Counted from the stretch's first letter, positions 1 to 7,190 are shown. The stretch is 19,302 nucleotides of DNA from DATCDE01 sp038252405 (GCA_038252405.1 JBBSAJ010000042.1:1-19302); one strand, 5' to 3'. Made by a program: numbers and translations. The notes: generated by a model not told the origin, from the sequence alone.

Positions 1-92
1 AACGCAACGTCGCGCTCCGCGAGCAACACCAGCAGCTGCTCCACCGACGGAGCAGCCGGAACCGGAGACAACGACGGATCGACCACGAACAC
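1..92 (-). CDS. N-terminal fragment of an IS66-like transposase (runs off window)
   Basis: Read leftwards from a GTG at 90-92, the frame is open to the window edge and includes PSVEQLLVLLAERDVA. This resembles the start of IS66-family transposases, where a short leader precedes a helix of the type EQL-x-x-L-x-A-E and a coiled-coil region. Only about 30 residues are visible, so the catalytic DDE part lies outside the window. The frame is also open upstream to about position 150 and there contains a CPFC motif, so the true start could be further right. The sequence between here and the methyltransferase remnant at 222 has no recognisable gene and probably contains the element's end. The family assignment rests on a short match and is tentative. 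Confidence 0.35.
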   Translation of the reverse strand, partial: MFVVDPSLSPVPAAPSVEQLLVLLAERDVA

Positions 93-221
93 CTGCCTGC
101 GGGGGAAGTCGCAGAACGGACACGTGCAGCCTCCCCGAAGCTCAGGCCAAGATCAACGAGGCACGCCGCAGGGGACCTGAACAGTTACTGTGCGGTAGGG
201 ATTGTTTGGCGTCCCCGACGG

Positions 222-464
222 GTGCCCGAGGCCGCCCGGATCCTCCGGCCGGGCGGGCGACTGGCGTTCCTGTCGACGAGGGTGCAGCCGGCGACCGCCT
301 GCTGCGAGGCCAACGCGAGACGTACCGGGATCGCGTGGTCGGGCGGCGGCGTCGAACGGCACCCATCGCACGGCGACTGGAGCGACTACTACGACATCGC
401 CACGGCCGAGTGGGCGTCAAGGTGGCCGGCCGAAGAGCTCTGGGTGGCCCGGCTCGCCACCTGA
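222..464 (+). pseudogene. Remnant of a class I SAM-dependent methyltransferase, truncated and internally deleted
   Basis: The translation carries EAARILRPGGRLAFLST, the classic post-motif-III segment of class I methyltransferases. Next comes a GGVERHPSHGDW segment, and then TAEWASRWPAEELWVAR before the stop. In intact relatives the HGDW/HGEW segment and the YY-x-x-x-TAEWA-x-x-WP segment are separated by roughly 30-40 residues ending in a helix and strand; here they are directly joined in frame. The N-terminal SAM-binding motif I (GxGxG) is absent because similarity stops immediately upstream of 222, next to the putative IS66 end. I infer a dead gene with a 5' truncation and an in-frame internal deletion. 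No plausible ribosome binding site precedes it. Confidence 0.6.
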
Positions 465-661
465 CCGTCGACGTCACGGGTTGAAGATCTTCGCCGACCC
501 GCGGGGAGCTCCTCTGCGCCATCCATCAGGCGTGCGACGGCCGAAGCCGCACACTCACAGGCTTCGAGCCGGCCCCGGTCAAGCGCGCGCAAGCGCGGAA
601 ACCGCGACTATGCCCGGTAGGCTCCGGCACCAATCTCGGCGAGACAGCACCGGAAGTAGGT

Positions 662-1828
662 ATGTCCGACATGACGGTTCCCACGGACGAGACCGGCCCG
701 GTAGGTGCGGGCGCAACGGTGGAACGGACCATCGACCTGGGCGAGGCTGCCCGCGGCACGGTGTCGCTCGTGCAGCCCGTCCTGCGGTACGCCGCCAATC
801 CGATCCTCACCCCCGCGGACGTGAACCGGGTGTGGCGCGACCCTGCCCTGCAGGTCGTCACCGTCCACAACGCCGGTGCGGCAGTCGTCGACGGTGAGAC
901 CGTCTTGCTGTTCCGATCGCATCTGCGCTGCGGGATGAGCGTTCTTGGCGTCGCCCGCAGCCAGGACGGCTTGACCGGCTGGCGGGTCGACCCCCGGCCG
1001 GCGCTGATCCCGGCGACTCCAGGCGATCGGTTCGGACCGGGCGTGGACGTCGAGTCCGCCGTCGACATGGAATCGGGCGGAGTTGAAGACGCCCGCCTCA
1101 ACCCCGTCGACGGAACGATCGCCGTCACCTACAGCGCGTACCACGCCGAGGTGAGGAACCGAGTGCGGGTCGCGTTGGCGACCACCGATGACCTGCGCAG
1201 CTTCCGCCGTTACGGCCCGATGATGGACCAAGACATGCGCAACGTGGTCGTCTTCCCTGAACGGTTCGGCGGTCGCTACCTGGGCTTGTTCCGTCCCAAC
1301 GACGCCACGCCTGGTGACGTCGGCGGCGCCTTCACCCAGATCCGAGTAGGGACCACCGACGACTTCCGGACCGGCCCGTGGGACATCGACACCGAACCCA
1401 TCATGCGCACCGGTGCCGGCCCCAGCGCGTTCTCCGACAAGCTCGGCCCAGGCACCCCACCGGTCCGGACCCGACACGGCTGGCTGAATCTGTTCCATGG
1501 GGTGCGGGCCACGATGGACGGAAACCCGTACGTGCTGGGGGTCGCCTTCCACGACCTCGACGACCCGCGCCGGGTGCGCATGTCAGCCATCCCGGTGCTC
1601 TTCCCGTCCCCGGCTGACTGCCGCACGCCCGAGGACGGCTACGTTCACGTCCCCAACGTGGTGTTCTCCTGCGGGTTGGTTCGCCGCCCGGACGGCACGC
1701 TGGTCGTCTACTACGCCGGCAACGACACCGTTCTCAACGTCGGGCTCACCCACGAGGACGTCCTCGCCGAACTGTGCCTTCGCTACGGTCAGCACCCAAG
1801 AACCGGCCGGTTGCTCTACTCGCTCTGA
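662..1828 (+). CDS. GH130-family glycoside phosphorylase/hydrolase-like protein
   Basis: This 388-residue protein has the features of glycoside hydrolase family 130, a five-bladed beta-propeller family containing beta-1,4-mannosyl-oligosaccharide phosphorylases and beta-1,2-mannosidases. Visible signatures are GGVEDARL (about 139-146), where the family's catalytic aspartate (D143) sits; RNVVVFPER (193-201), matching the usual KNAVLFPE strand; LFRP (209-212); and the segment around 260-280 with PPVRT, GWLNLFHG and H279, corresponding to the conserved PP-x-x-T-x-x-GWL-x-x-YHG block. The start is taken at the ATG preceded by GGAAG; an in-frame ATG at 671 is possible. No signal peptide is seen, so the enzyme is probably cytoplasmic and acts on imported mannosides. 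No transporter or sugar gene is adjacent. Whether it is a phosphorylase or a hydrolase, and on what substrate, cannot be decided here. Confidence 0.82.
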   Translation: MSDMTVPTDETGPVGAGATVERTIDLGEAARGTVSLVQPVLRYAANPILTPADVNRVWRDPALQVVTVHNAGAAVVDGETVLLFRSHLRCGMSVLGVARSQDGLTGWRVDPRPALIPATPGDRFGPGVDVESAVDMESGGVEDARLNPVDGTIAVTYSAYHAEVRNRVRVALATTDDLRSFRRYGPMMDQDMRNVVVFPERFGGRYLGLFRPNDATPGDVGGAFTQIRVGTTDDFRTGPWDIDTEPIMRTGAGPSAFSDKLGPGTPPVRTRHGWLNLFHGVRATMDGNPYVLGVAFHDLDDPRRVRMSAIPVLFPSPADCRTPEDGYVHVPNVVFSCGLVRRPDGTLVVYYAGNDTVLNVGLTHEDVLAELCLRYGQHPRTGRLLYSL

Positions 1829-1873
1829 CGCGTGTCGAGATACTCGCCCGTCTCGATTTCCGTGCACGTGCAA

Positions 1874-1910
1874 GTGGGGCGGGTGGGCCTCGAACCCACG
1901 ACTGACGGAT
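1874..1910 (-). repeat. tRNA 3'-end fragment, direct repeat of the CAU tRNA (attachment-site-like)
   Basis: These 37 bases match the 3' part of the tRNA gene at 2648-2721 at 35 of 37 positions and in the same orientation. The copy includes the acceptor 3' strand CCGCCCC, the discriminator A, the T arm with TTCGA, the variable region and the 3' side of the anticodon stem. Similarity stops inside the anticodon loop, so no tRNA can be made. A partial tRNA 3' end repeated downstream of its intact tRNA is the footprint of integrases that use tRNA genes as attB. The two mismatches imply an old event. Confidence 0.7.
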
Positions 1911-1930
1911 CAGGTGATCGGGGATCTCGA

Positions 1931-2056
1931 TCAGTGACCGAGCGCGTGGAAGGCGTCGTAGACCATCCATGCGGGCCAGAAGATGCCCAGGCCGTAGAGC
2001 GCGCCTCCGCGGTCCCTCCCGGACCGGCCCCCAGCCTGCCGCGGTTGAGCGGTACA
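1931..2056 (-). pseudogene. Fragment of a small membrane protein, C-terminal hydrophobic helix
   Basis: The open frame ending at the stop 1931-1933 reads ALYGLGIFWPAWMVYDAFH just before the C-terminus. This is an aromatic-rich hydrophobic segment that looks like a real transmembrane helix rather than random translation. No ATG, GTG or TTG start lies between the upstream in-frame stop (2057-2059) and the helix, so what remains is a broken 3' piece of a gene. I do not recognise the family. It lies between the two tRNA-derived repeats and may be residual cargo of an integrated element. Confidence 0.3.
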
Positions 2057-2090
2057 TCAAGGATGTACGAAGGGGTCGGCGCCCCTCGAG

Positions 2091-2246
2091 TCAGAGCCTC
2101 TGGAGTCGGCGGTACGGGGCCAGCAGTCGCTCGGTATGCGCCCCGCCGAACGTGATCAGCAGTGAGCGGTCCTCGGACAGGTCGATCACCCGGCCCAGAC
2201 CCCAGGTGTCATGGCTGACCCTGTCGCCCACTCGGTAGGTCTCCAT
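2091..2246 (-). CDS. Small protein resembling the C-terminal domain of PcrA/UvrD helicases
   Basis: From the ATG at 2246 the product is 51 residues, starting METYRVGDRVSHDTWGLG and ending with LLAPYRRLQRL. The pattern GDRVSH-D-x-x-GLG-x-V followed by an FGG strand and a terminal LxPYxxLxxL matches the small SH3/Tudor-like C-terminal domain of PcrA/UvrD-type helicases, which binds RNA polymerase. Stand-alone copies are common in Actinobacteria and have no settled function. A GTG at 2324 would add 26 residues rich in Pro, Ala and Ser; neither start has a clear ribosome binding site. A CATACT six bases upstream of that GTG would allow a leaderless transcript, so the longer form is not excluded. 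The gene lies between the two tRNA-end repeats. Confidence 0.6.
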   Translation of the reverse strand: METYRVGDRVSHDTWGLGRVIDLSEDRSLLITFGGAHTERLLAPYRRLQRL

Positions 2247-2324
2247 CGGGACTGGACTGGCATCCGCAAACGGGCTGCCGGAGGGACGACGTGCAACGGG
2301 AGCGGGGAACGAGTCGATGGTCAC

Positions 2325-2646
2325 CGGGAGAGTATGAGTCCAGCCCGCGGCCGTAGCCTGCGAGGAACACTGAGAATCGCGTCACACAGCCAAGGCTGCC
2401 CTGGGCCGGTCCGCTCGACGCCTTCGAGGCGCAGCGGCCGTCTCCTGCGATTCGGATAGTTGATCAAGATGACCACCATGTCCCTGTTGCGGTTGCTCGA
2501 CACCGAGCTGTCACCGGCGTCCGCGTCAGCCGGAACGCTCCCCGAGGCCGCCACGGCGGGTGACCATCCGGTGGCGAATCCGGTGGTCGAGGCTGCCTCA
2601 CGGCCCGCTTCTGAAGACCTCTGCGCAGGTCAGGCACATCCTCGCG
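2325..2646. other. Gene-free stretch between the small PcrA-like gene and the CAU tRNA
   Basis: I see no supportable gene here. Short open frames exist on both strands (for example 2460-2702 plus and 2321-2554 minus), but their translations have no recognisable motif, and the plus one runs into the antisense of the tRNA. A 16-base imperfect hairpin with a 5-bp stem (2616-2631) lies just past the tRNA 3' end and might help 3'-end formation. The stretch is inside the interval bounded by the two tRNA-end repeats. Confidence 0.4.
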
Positions 2647-2683
2647 GTGGGGCGGGTGGGGCTCGAACCCACGACCGACGGAT
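2647..2683 (-). repeat. tRNA-internal copy of the 37-bp direct repeat (attachment-site-like)
   Basis: This is the copy of the 37-bp repeat that forms the 3' half of the intact tRNA gene. Its partner is at 1874-1910, 773 bp away. The tRNA gene is complete on this side, as expected where an integrated element reconstitutes its target. Confidence 0.6.
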
Positions 2684-2721
2684 TATGAGTCCGCTGCTCT
2701 GACCGGCTGAGCTACCGCCCC
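2648..2721 (-). tRNA. tRNA with CAU anticodon (elongator Met or lysidine-modified Ile2)
   Basis: The 74-nt cloverleaf is complete: acceptor GGGGCGG pairs with CCGCCCC, the D arm is GCTC/GAGC, the anticodon stem is GCGGA/TCCGT around the loop CTCATAA, the T arm is GTGGG-TTCGAGC-CCCAC and the discriminator is A. The terminal CCA is not encoded; the bases after the discriminator are CCG. The CAU anticodon, and an elongator-type acceptor stem fully paired at position 1, exclude the initiator. tRNA-Met and tRNA-Ile2 share this loop and cannot be separated with certainty by eye. My recollection of actinobacterial Ile2 acceptor stems slightly favours Ile2. It lies 9 bp past the plsC stop and may be co-transcribed with it. 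Confidence 0.93.
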
Positions 2722-2730
2722 GGCGGCGTC

Positions 2731-3486
2731 CTAGCCTGCCATGCCGTCCGGTCGCACCCGCTCATTGCCCAGCCTGGCGGCAAAGATCTTGTGAGTCCGC
2801 TCGGTCAGCTCGGCAGCGGTCAGCCCTTCGGACGCCGACGCCGGGATCGGGTCCAGCACCGCGATCCGGATCGGGTGCTTGCCCCGGAGCACGAAACCCC
2901 GCTTGGGCAAGGCGTCGGCGGTGCCCTCGACGACGATCGGCAGCACCGGCACCCGCATCCGCAGCGCCAGGTCGAACGCGCCGGGCTTGAACGCCTGCAG
3001 CTCTCCGGTCCGGGAGCGGGTCCCCTCCGGGAACATCATGATCGACGTCCCCTGCTGGAGCTTCGTCTCACAGGCGCTGAGCATGGCCTGGACGCTGGCC
3101 CGGTCGCCACGCTTGAGTGGGATGTACCGGGCGAACCGCATGTTCCAGCCGATGAACGGGACCCGGAAGTTCTCCACCTTCGACACCCAGGCGAAGTGCC
3201 GGCGCAGACGGAAGAGCACCAGGATGTCCAGCAGCGACAGGTGGTTGGCCACCATGACGTAGGTCTGCCGCGGGTCGATCTTCTCCCGGCCGGTGACCGT
3301 CACCGGCCACCACGGGTTCAGCCAGGTGTACAGCGACGCCCACCAGCAGGTGAACCGGTGCTGCACCACGCGGCGCCGGTCGAACGGCGCTGTCACTGTC
3401 CACAGCAGGGCCGCGACCACGAACAGCAGGACCGAGCTGACGGCGAGGAAGGCCCAGAACAGCGTGGAAAACAGCCGACGGCCCAT
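2731..3486 (-). CDS. plsC: 1-acyl-sn-glycerol-3-phosphate acyltransferase (PlsC family)
   Basis: This 251-residue protein acylates lysophosphatidic acid to phosphatidic acid at the cytoplasmic membrane. It has an N-terminal transmembrane segment (about 9-32), the catalytic block NHLSLLD (H82, D87, the HX4D motif), and the acceptor-binding block FPEGTRSR (152-159), followed by a PVLPIVVEGT strand. The length is normal for bacterial PlsC. The gene starts only 11 bp after the stop of the NifX-like gene, so the two are probably one transcript, with the CAU tRNA just behind. Close homologues acting on other acyl acceptors share these motifs, so the substrate is by family inference. Confidence 0.85.
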   Translation of the reverse strand: MGRRLFSTLFWAFLAVSSVLLFVVAALLWTVTAPFDRRRVVQHRFTCWWASLYTWLNPWWPVTVTGREKIDPRQTYVMVANHLSLLDILVLFRLRRHFAWVSKVENFRVPFIGWNMRFARYIPLKRGDRASVQAMLSACETKLQQGTSIMMFPEGTRSRTGELQAFKPGAFDLALRMRVPVLPIVVEGTADALPKRGFVLRGKHPIRIAVLDPIPASASEGLTAAELTERTHKIFAARLGNERVRPDGMAG

Positions 3487-3497
3487 GGGCGCCTGGG

Positions 3498-3824
3498 CTA
3501 GGACGAGGCCGCGAGCACGGCCGCGCGGGCGTCGCCGTCGGCGCCGAGGAACACCTGCAGCCCCATGGTCGAAAGCATCCGCTGCATGCCCTCTCCCATG
3601 TGGTGCGCGACCACAGCCTCGACCTGGTGGTCGATGAGGAACCGCGCGATCCGCGCGTGGTGCGACCCCTCACTGCCCTCGTCGTGCGACTGGTCCCAGC
3701 CGACGTCGGACTCCTGCCAGCCGGTGATCCCGCCGTCCTCGACCACGGCGACGGCGACGCGGCCCGCCTTGCCCCAGCGGGGATCGATGAAACCGGTCGA
3801 CGTGGTCGGGACGCACAGGATCAT
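3498..3824 (-). CDS. NifX/NafY-type dinitrogenase cofactor-like small protein
   Basis: The 108-residue protein belongs to the family built on the single alpha/beta domain that binds iron-molybdenum cofactor precursors in NifX and NifB C-termini. Features are the opening MILCVP strand, the DPRWGKAGRVAVAVVEDG segment, and the C-terminal VVAHHMGEGMQRML...GDARAAVLAA typical of the family. No nitrogenase genes are present. Stand-alone members are widespread in non-diazotrophic Actinobacteria and their role is unknown, so the name indicates fold rather than function. The gene lies between a GNAT gene (65-bp gap) and plsC (11-bp gap) on the same strand. Confidence 0.72.
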   Translation of the reverse strand: MILCVPTTSTGFIDPRWGKAGRVAVAVVEDGGITGWQESDVGWDQSHDEGSEGSHHARIARFLIDHQVEAVVAHHMGEGMQRMLSTMGLQVFLGADGDARAAVLAASS

Positions 3825-3889
3825 GCGCTGAACCTACTCCGCCCTCCCGCGCTCGCGCGCGGCTCCCGGGCGCGGGACGCCCAGCGACC

Positions 3890-4465
3890 TCAGCCGGTCC
3901 GAAACGCGAGCGGCTCGATGGGGTCGCGCAGCCCGCGCAGCGACTCCAGCCCCAGCCGCACCTCGAGCTCGACGACGTTGTGCGACCTCCGGACGACGAC
4001 CGGCCCCAACTGGCCGACCAGCCGCTGCGCCGCTGGGGCACCGGCCAGGATCTCCAGCCGCGCGCTGCGATGGCCGAGCAGCCGGGCCGTCGCGGCGAGC
4101 TGAGCCGCCAGTGCCGTGCCGAGGCCGCGGCCCTGCTGGGCGTCCTCGACCAGTAACGCCAGCTCGACATCGCCCCGTGGCCCGGTGCTGAGGTTCCCGA
4201 GCGCGACGACGTCACGGCCGAGCACCCCGACGAGCGCCAGGTCGGTCGACAGCAGCGCCTGCTGCCAGCGGCGGGAGACCCGGGGAAGAAGCGTGAAGTA
4301 CCGACCGTACGTGGATTCCAGCGAGCACCGCAGGTGCATGGCCGCCACCGGCTCGGCGTCCTGCGTCCGGGCCCCACGGAGCACGACCTCCCCGCCGTCA
4401 CGCAGCGCGACCACCCTCGAACGGTTGGCCCAACGAAGCACGCTGGTGCTCAGAGTCTGGTTCAT
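3890..4465 (-). CDS. GNAT-family N-acetyltransferase
   Basis: From the ATG at 4465 this is a 191-residue protein. The acetyl-CoA-binding motif A is visible as ELALLVEDAQQGRGLGTAL (about 101-119), with the Q/R-x-x-G-x-G/A loop QGRGLG, preceded by a strand pair. The segment around 51-65 (STYGRYF) resembles the GNAT domains found in protein lysine acetyltransferases and in acyl-CoA synthetase fusions. The open frame extends to 4633, but that extension runs through tRNA-Asn and is not coding. An in-frame GTG at 4480 is an alternative start; neither has a good ribosome binding site. The substrate is unknown. Confidence 0.7.
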   Translation of the reverse strand: MNQTLSTSVLRWANRSRVVALRDGGEVVLRGARTQDAEPVAAMHLRCSLESTYGRYFTLLPRVSRRWQQALLSTDLALVGVLGRDVVALGNLSTGPRGDVELALLVEDAQQGRGLGTALAAQLAATARLLGHRSARLEILAGAPAAQRLVGQLGPVVVRRSHNVVELEVRLGLESLRGLRDPIEPLAFRTG

Positions 4466-4547
4466 GCGATCCAGGGTCACGCCGCACTGTTTCAGCGGGG
4501 TTGCCCGCGGACTGCGGTCATGTGACGCGGGCTCAGCGCCTGGAACT

Positions 4548-4566
4548 CCCCGGACGGGGACCGGGG
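4548..4566 (-). terminator. Hairpin just downstream of tRNA-Asn
   Basis: CCCCGG and CCGGGG form a perfect 6-bp GC stem with a 7-base loop, seven bases past the encoded CCA of tRNA-Asn. No U-tract follows, which is common for actinobacterial terminators. It may instead be a processing signal. Confidence 0.35.
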
Positions 4567-4572
4567 TGTGAG

Positions 4573-4648
4573 TGGCTCCCGCGCTTGGACTCGAACCAAG
4601 AACCTGCCGGTTAACAGCCGGCTGCTCTGCCAATTGAGCTACGCGGGA
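4573..4648 (-). tRNA. tRNA-Asn (GTT anticodon), CCA encoded
   Basis: The complete cloverleaf has acceptor TCCCGCG pairing with CGCGGGA, D arm GCTC/GAGC, anticodon stem GCCGG/CCGGC around CTGTTAA (anticodon GTT), T arm CTTGG-TTCGAGT-CCAAG and discriminator G. Seventy-three nucleotides are followed by an encoded CCA (4573-4575), unlike the CAU tRNA in this window. Reading it antisense generates a false coding extension in neighbouring frames. Confidence 0.96.
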
Positions 4649-4710
4649 CCGCGGCCACGTAGGTTATCAGCCCCCGCGGGGCGGCCCAGAACCAGCCGTC
4701 CCCATCGCGC

Positions 4711-5205
4711 CTACAGGCCGGTCGACGCGCGGACCCGGGCCACCGCATCGGCCGCATCGGCGCGCAGCCGCGGGTCACCGGCATCCAGCCCCGCATCGAA
4801 GACGACCTGCCAGAGCACGTCGTCCGACTCCGGTGGACGGCGGGCGATGACGAGCGCCCCGGCCGCGCCCGACAGCACAACCCGTTCGGTGACCAGGACC
4901 GTCGAGGTCACCCGCTCCCTGACGACAGCCGGCAGCTCCCCGGTCTCCTCCAGACGCACCAGCCGGTGTCGGCCGCCCTCACCGACCAGCACCACGTTGA
5001 GCACGGGGTCGTCCCAGCTCGCGGTCTGCACGGTCTCGTACGGGACCCGTGTCGCTCCTGCGACGTCCGGGAGGTACAGCGCCAGGTTGCTCGCGACGAC
5101 GAAGGCCCCGCCCAGCGTGCTCCCCCAGGCGAGCAGGCGCTCGTCCGAGGGAAGCAGCTCACGGACCGGCTCGGGTGCCACGAAACGGCGTCGAAAGAGA
5201 GCCAC
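4711..5205 (-). CDS. Conserved actinobacterial protein of unknown function
   Basis: This 164-residue protein follows dnaG on the same strand. It starts MALFRRRF and contains alternating short strands (LLAWGST, AFVVASNLALYLP, RVPYETVQTASWDD, RHRLVRLEE) followed by a helical C-terminus (RADAADAVARVRAS). The strand pattern in the first 80 residues is reminiscent of a PH-like barrel, with the second half carrying a helix seen in many small actinobacterial proteins. There is no signal peptide or membrane segment. I do not recognise a named family and assign no function. Codon usage is like its neighbours, supporting a genuine gene. Confidence 0.7.
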   Translation of the reverse strand: MALFRRRFVAPEPVRELLPSDERLLAWGSTLGGAFVVASNLALYLPDVAGATRVPYETVQTASWDDPVLNVVLVGEGGRHRLVRLEETGELPAVVRERVTSTVLVTERVVLSGAAGALVIARRPPESDDVLWQVVFDAGLDAGDPRLRADAADAVARVRASTGL

Positions 5206-5330
5206 GACTCAACCCTACGGGGGCCGCGACCGCCTCAGCGCACGCGACCATGTGCTCGATGGCGAGCTGGTCCAGCCGCTGGTCGTGGTAGCCCCGAACG
5301 GCAGCGGCCTCGGTCCGGACAGCCTCGAGG

Positions 5331-7190
5331 TCAGAACGCGCCGATCGCCCGGTCGCGCAGCAGCCGGCGCTGCTGCTCCAAGGCGATCAGCTCGCCGAAG
5401 ACCTTGTTGTACTCCTCGCTCTCCTCCGGGTTGATCCGCTGCAGCCGTGACTTCAGCTCGACCACCCGGCGGGTGAGCTGCCGCTCCTGCAGCCGGGCCA
5501 CCTGCTCGGCGGCGTACCGGTCGTCCGGGTCGCCGTCCACCCGCGTCGGCTCGACGGCGAGCTCGGTCACCACCGATCGGACGGCGTCGTTCGGGGCGGC
5601 CGCACGCACGGCCGCGACCCAGGCCTCGCCCCCGCCCCCGGCGGCGACCATGCCCCCGGCGTCGTCCAGTGCCCGTTTCACCGCCCCGTACGCCGGGTGG
5701 GCGAAGGCGGCCGGCTCGAGCGCGTCGAGGGACGGGCCGATCAGCGCGGGGTGCTGCAGGCCGAGCTTGAGCGCCTCCCGGTCCACCAGCAGGTCGCGGT
5801 CGTCGGGCTGCGGGCGGGCGGTGTCGCGGGCCGGCTGCGGCTGCTCGGTCGGTCGGGTCGCACCGCGGCCGGCGGCGGCCACGGCCGCCAGGACCGGCTC
5901 GACCTCCATGCCCAGCCAGCCGGCCAGCGAGCGGGCCAGCTCGGGCCGCAGCGAGCGGTCCTTGATCTGGGCCACGATCGGGGCGGCGGACCGCAGCGCC
6001 GCGACCCGGCCCTCGGGCACCGCCAGGTCGTGCTTGCGCAGCTCGGTGCGGATGACGAACTCCGACAGCGGCACCCGCCGGGCCACCAGCTCGCGCACCG
6101 CCTCAGGCCCCTTGTCCTGCCACAGGTCACACGGATCGAGGCCGGACGACTCGACCGCCACGAACAGCTGGGTCATGAACTTCTGGTCCTCGGCGAAGGC
6201 CCGGACGGCGGCCTTCTGCCCCGCGGCGTCCCCGTCGAAGGTGAACACGACCTCGCCGCGGAACTCGTCCTGGTCCATCAGGAACCGGCGCAGGATCTTC
6301 ACGTGCTCGTCGCCGAAGGAGGTGCCGCAGGTGGCGACGGCAGTCTCCACGCCAGCCACGTGACAGGCCATCACGTCGGTGTAGCCCTCGACCACCACGG
6401 CCTGCTGCCGCTTGGCGATCTCCTTCTTGGCCAGGTCGATCCCGAAGAGCACCTGGCTCTTCTTGTACAGCGGGGTCTCCGGGGTGTTCAGGTACTTGGG
6501 CCCGTTGTCGTCGTCGAACAGCCGGCGCGCCCCAAAACCCACGACGTCGCCCGTGACGTCGTGGATCGGCCACATCAACCGGCCCCGGAACCGGTCGTAC
6601 ATGCCGCGCTGGCCCTGGCTGAGCAGGCCGCCGGTCAGCAGCTCGGCGTCCGAGAACCCCTTCGAGCGCAGGTGCCGCAGCAGCGCGTCCCAGCCCTTGG
6701 GCGCGTAGCCCACGCCGAAGTGCTCGGCGACGACGGCGTCGAAGCCCCGCTCGGCGAGGAACTGCCGCCCGGTCTCGGCCTCGGGGTTGGCGGCCAGCTG
6801 CTCGATGAAGAAGCCCTTGGCGGCCTGGTGCGCCGCGACCAGGCGGGTGCGCTGCCCCTGCTGGCGGTTGGGCGCCGAGCCGCCCTCGGTGTAGCGCAGC
6901 TGGACGTTGTACTTGGCGGCCAGCCGTTCGACCGCCTCGGCGAAGGTCAGGTGCTCGACCTGCTGGACGAAGCCGATGACGTCGCCGCCGGCCCCGCAGC
7001 CGAAGCAGTAGTACAGCCCGCGCGCGGGCGTGACGTGGAAGGACGGGGACTTCTCCTCGTGGAACGGGCACAGCCCCTTGAGCGAGCCGCCCCCGGCGTT
7101 GCGCAGCTGCACGTGCTCGCCGACGACCTCGTCGATGCGCGCGCGCTCGCGGACGAGGGCGATGTCCTCGTCCCGGATCCGGCCAGCCAC
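5331..7190 (-). CDS. dnaG: DNA primase DnaG
   Basis: This 619-residue primase synthesises RNA primers at the replication fork. The N-terminal CHC2 zinc-binding domain shows C41, H44, C62 and C65 (CPFH...CFGC). The RNA-polymerase/TOPRIM core has VVVEGYTDVM with the metal-binding glutamate E268, and FTFDGDAAG with D319 and D321. The C-terminal third, after a Pro/Gln-rich linker, is the helicase-binding region and ends in a helix rich in Glu, Gln and Arg. The start is GTG at 7190. The length is typical of actinobacterial DnaG. It lies 38 bp after the GNAT gene that precedes it on the same strand. Confidence 0.97.
   Translation of the reverse strand: MAGRIRDEDIALVRERARIDEVVGEHVQLRNAGGGSLKGLCPFHEEKSPSFHVTPARGLYYCFGCGAGGDVIGFVQQVEHLTFAEAVERLAAKYNVQLRYTEGGSAPNRQQGQRTRLVAAHQAAKGFFIEQLAANPEAETGRQFLAERGFDAVVAEHFGVGYAPKGWDALLRHLRSKGFSDAELLTGGLLSQGQRGMYDRFRGRLMWPIHDVTGDVVGFGARRLFDDDNGPKYLNTPETPLYKKSQVLFGIDLAKKEIAKRQQAVVVEGYTDVMACHVAGVETAVATCGTSFGDEHVKILRRFLMDQDEFRGEVVFTFDGDAAGQKAAVRAFAEDQKFMTQLFVAVESSGLDPCDLWQDKGPEAVRELVARRVPLSEFVIRTELRKHDLAVPEGRVAALRSAAPIVAQIKDRSLRPELARSLAGWLGMEVEPVLAAVAAAGRGATRPTEQPQPARDTARPQPDDRDLLVDREALKLGLQHPALIGPSLDALEPAAFAHPAYGAVKRALDDAGGMVAAGGGGEAWVAAVRAAAPNDAVRSVVTELAVEPTRVDGDPDDRYAAEQVARLQERQLTRRVVELKSRLQRINPEESEEYNKVFGELIALEQQRRLLRDRAIGAF

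Noticed and set aside
465..661. Possible gene or gene remnant between the methyltransferase and GH130
   Set aside because: No frame gives a recognisable motif, and no clear promoter hexamers could be assigned.
2460..2702. Plus-strand 80-residue open frame
   Set aside because: Its end (GGARTHDRR) is the typical antisense translation of a tRNA T arm, and the rest has no recognisable features.
3498..3824. Nitrogen fixation locus
   Set aside because: Only a stand-alone NifX-type domain is present. No nif structural or assembly genes occur in the window.
4466..4633. N-terminal extension of the GNAT gene to 4633
   Set aside because: It is translated through tRNA-Asn (4573-4648) and shows no domain similarity. 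The ATG at 4465 matches where the protein-like sequence begins.
5206..5330. Protein-like minus-strand frame between dnaG and the downstream unknown gene
   Set aside because: A segment reading YHDQRLDQLAIEHMVA looks somewhat coding, but there is no start codon in a sensible place and the frame runs into the next gene out of phase.
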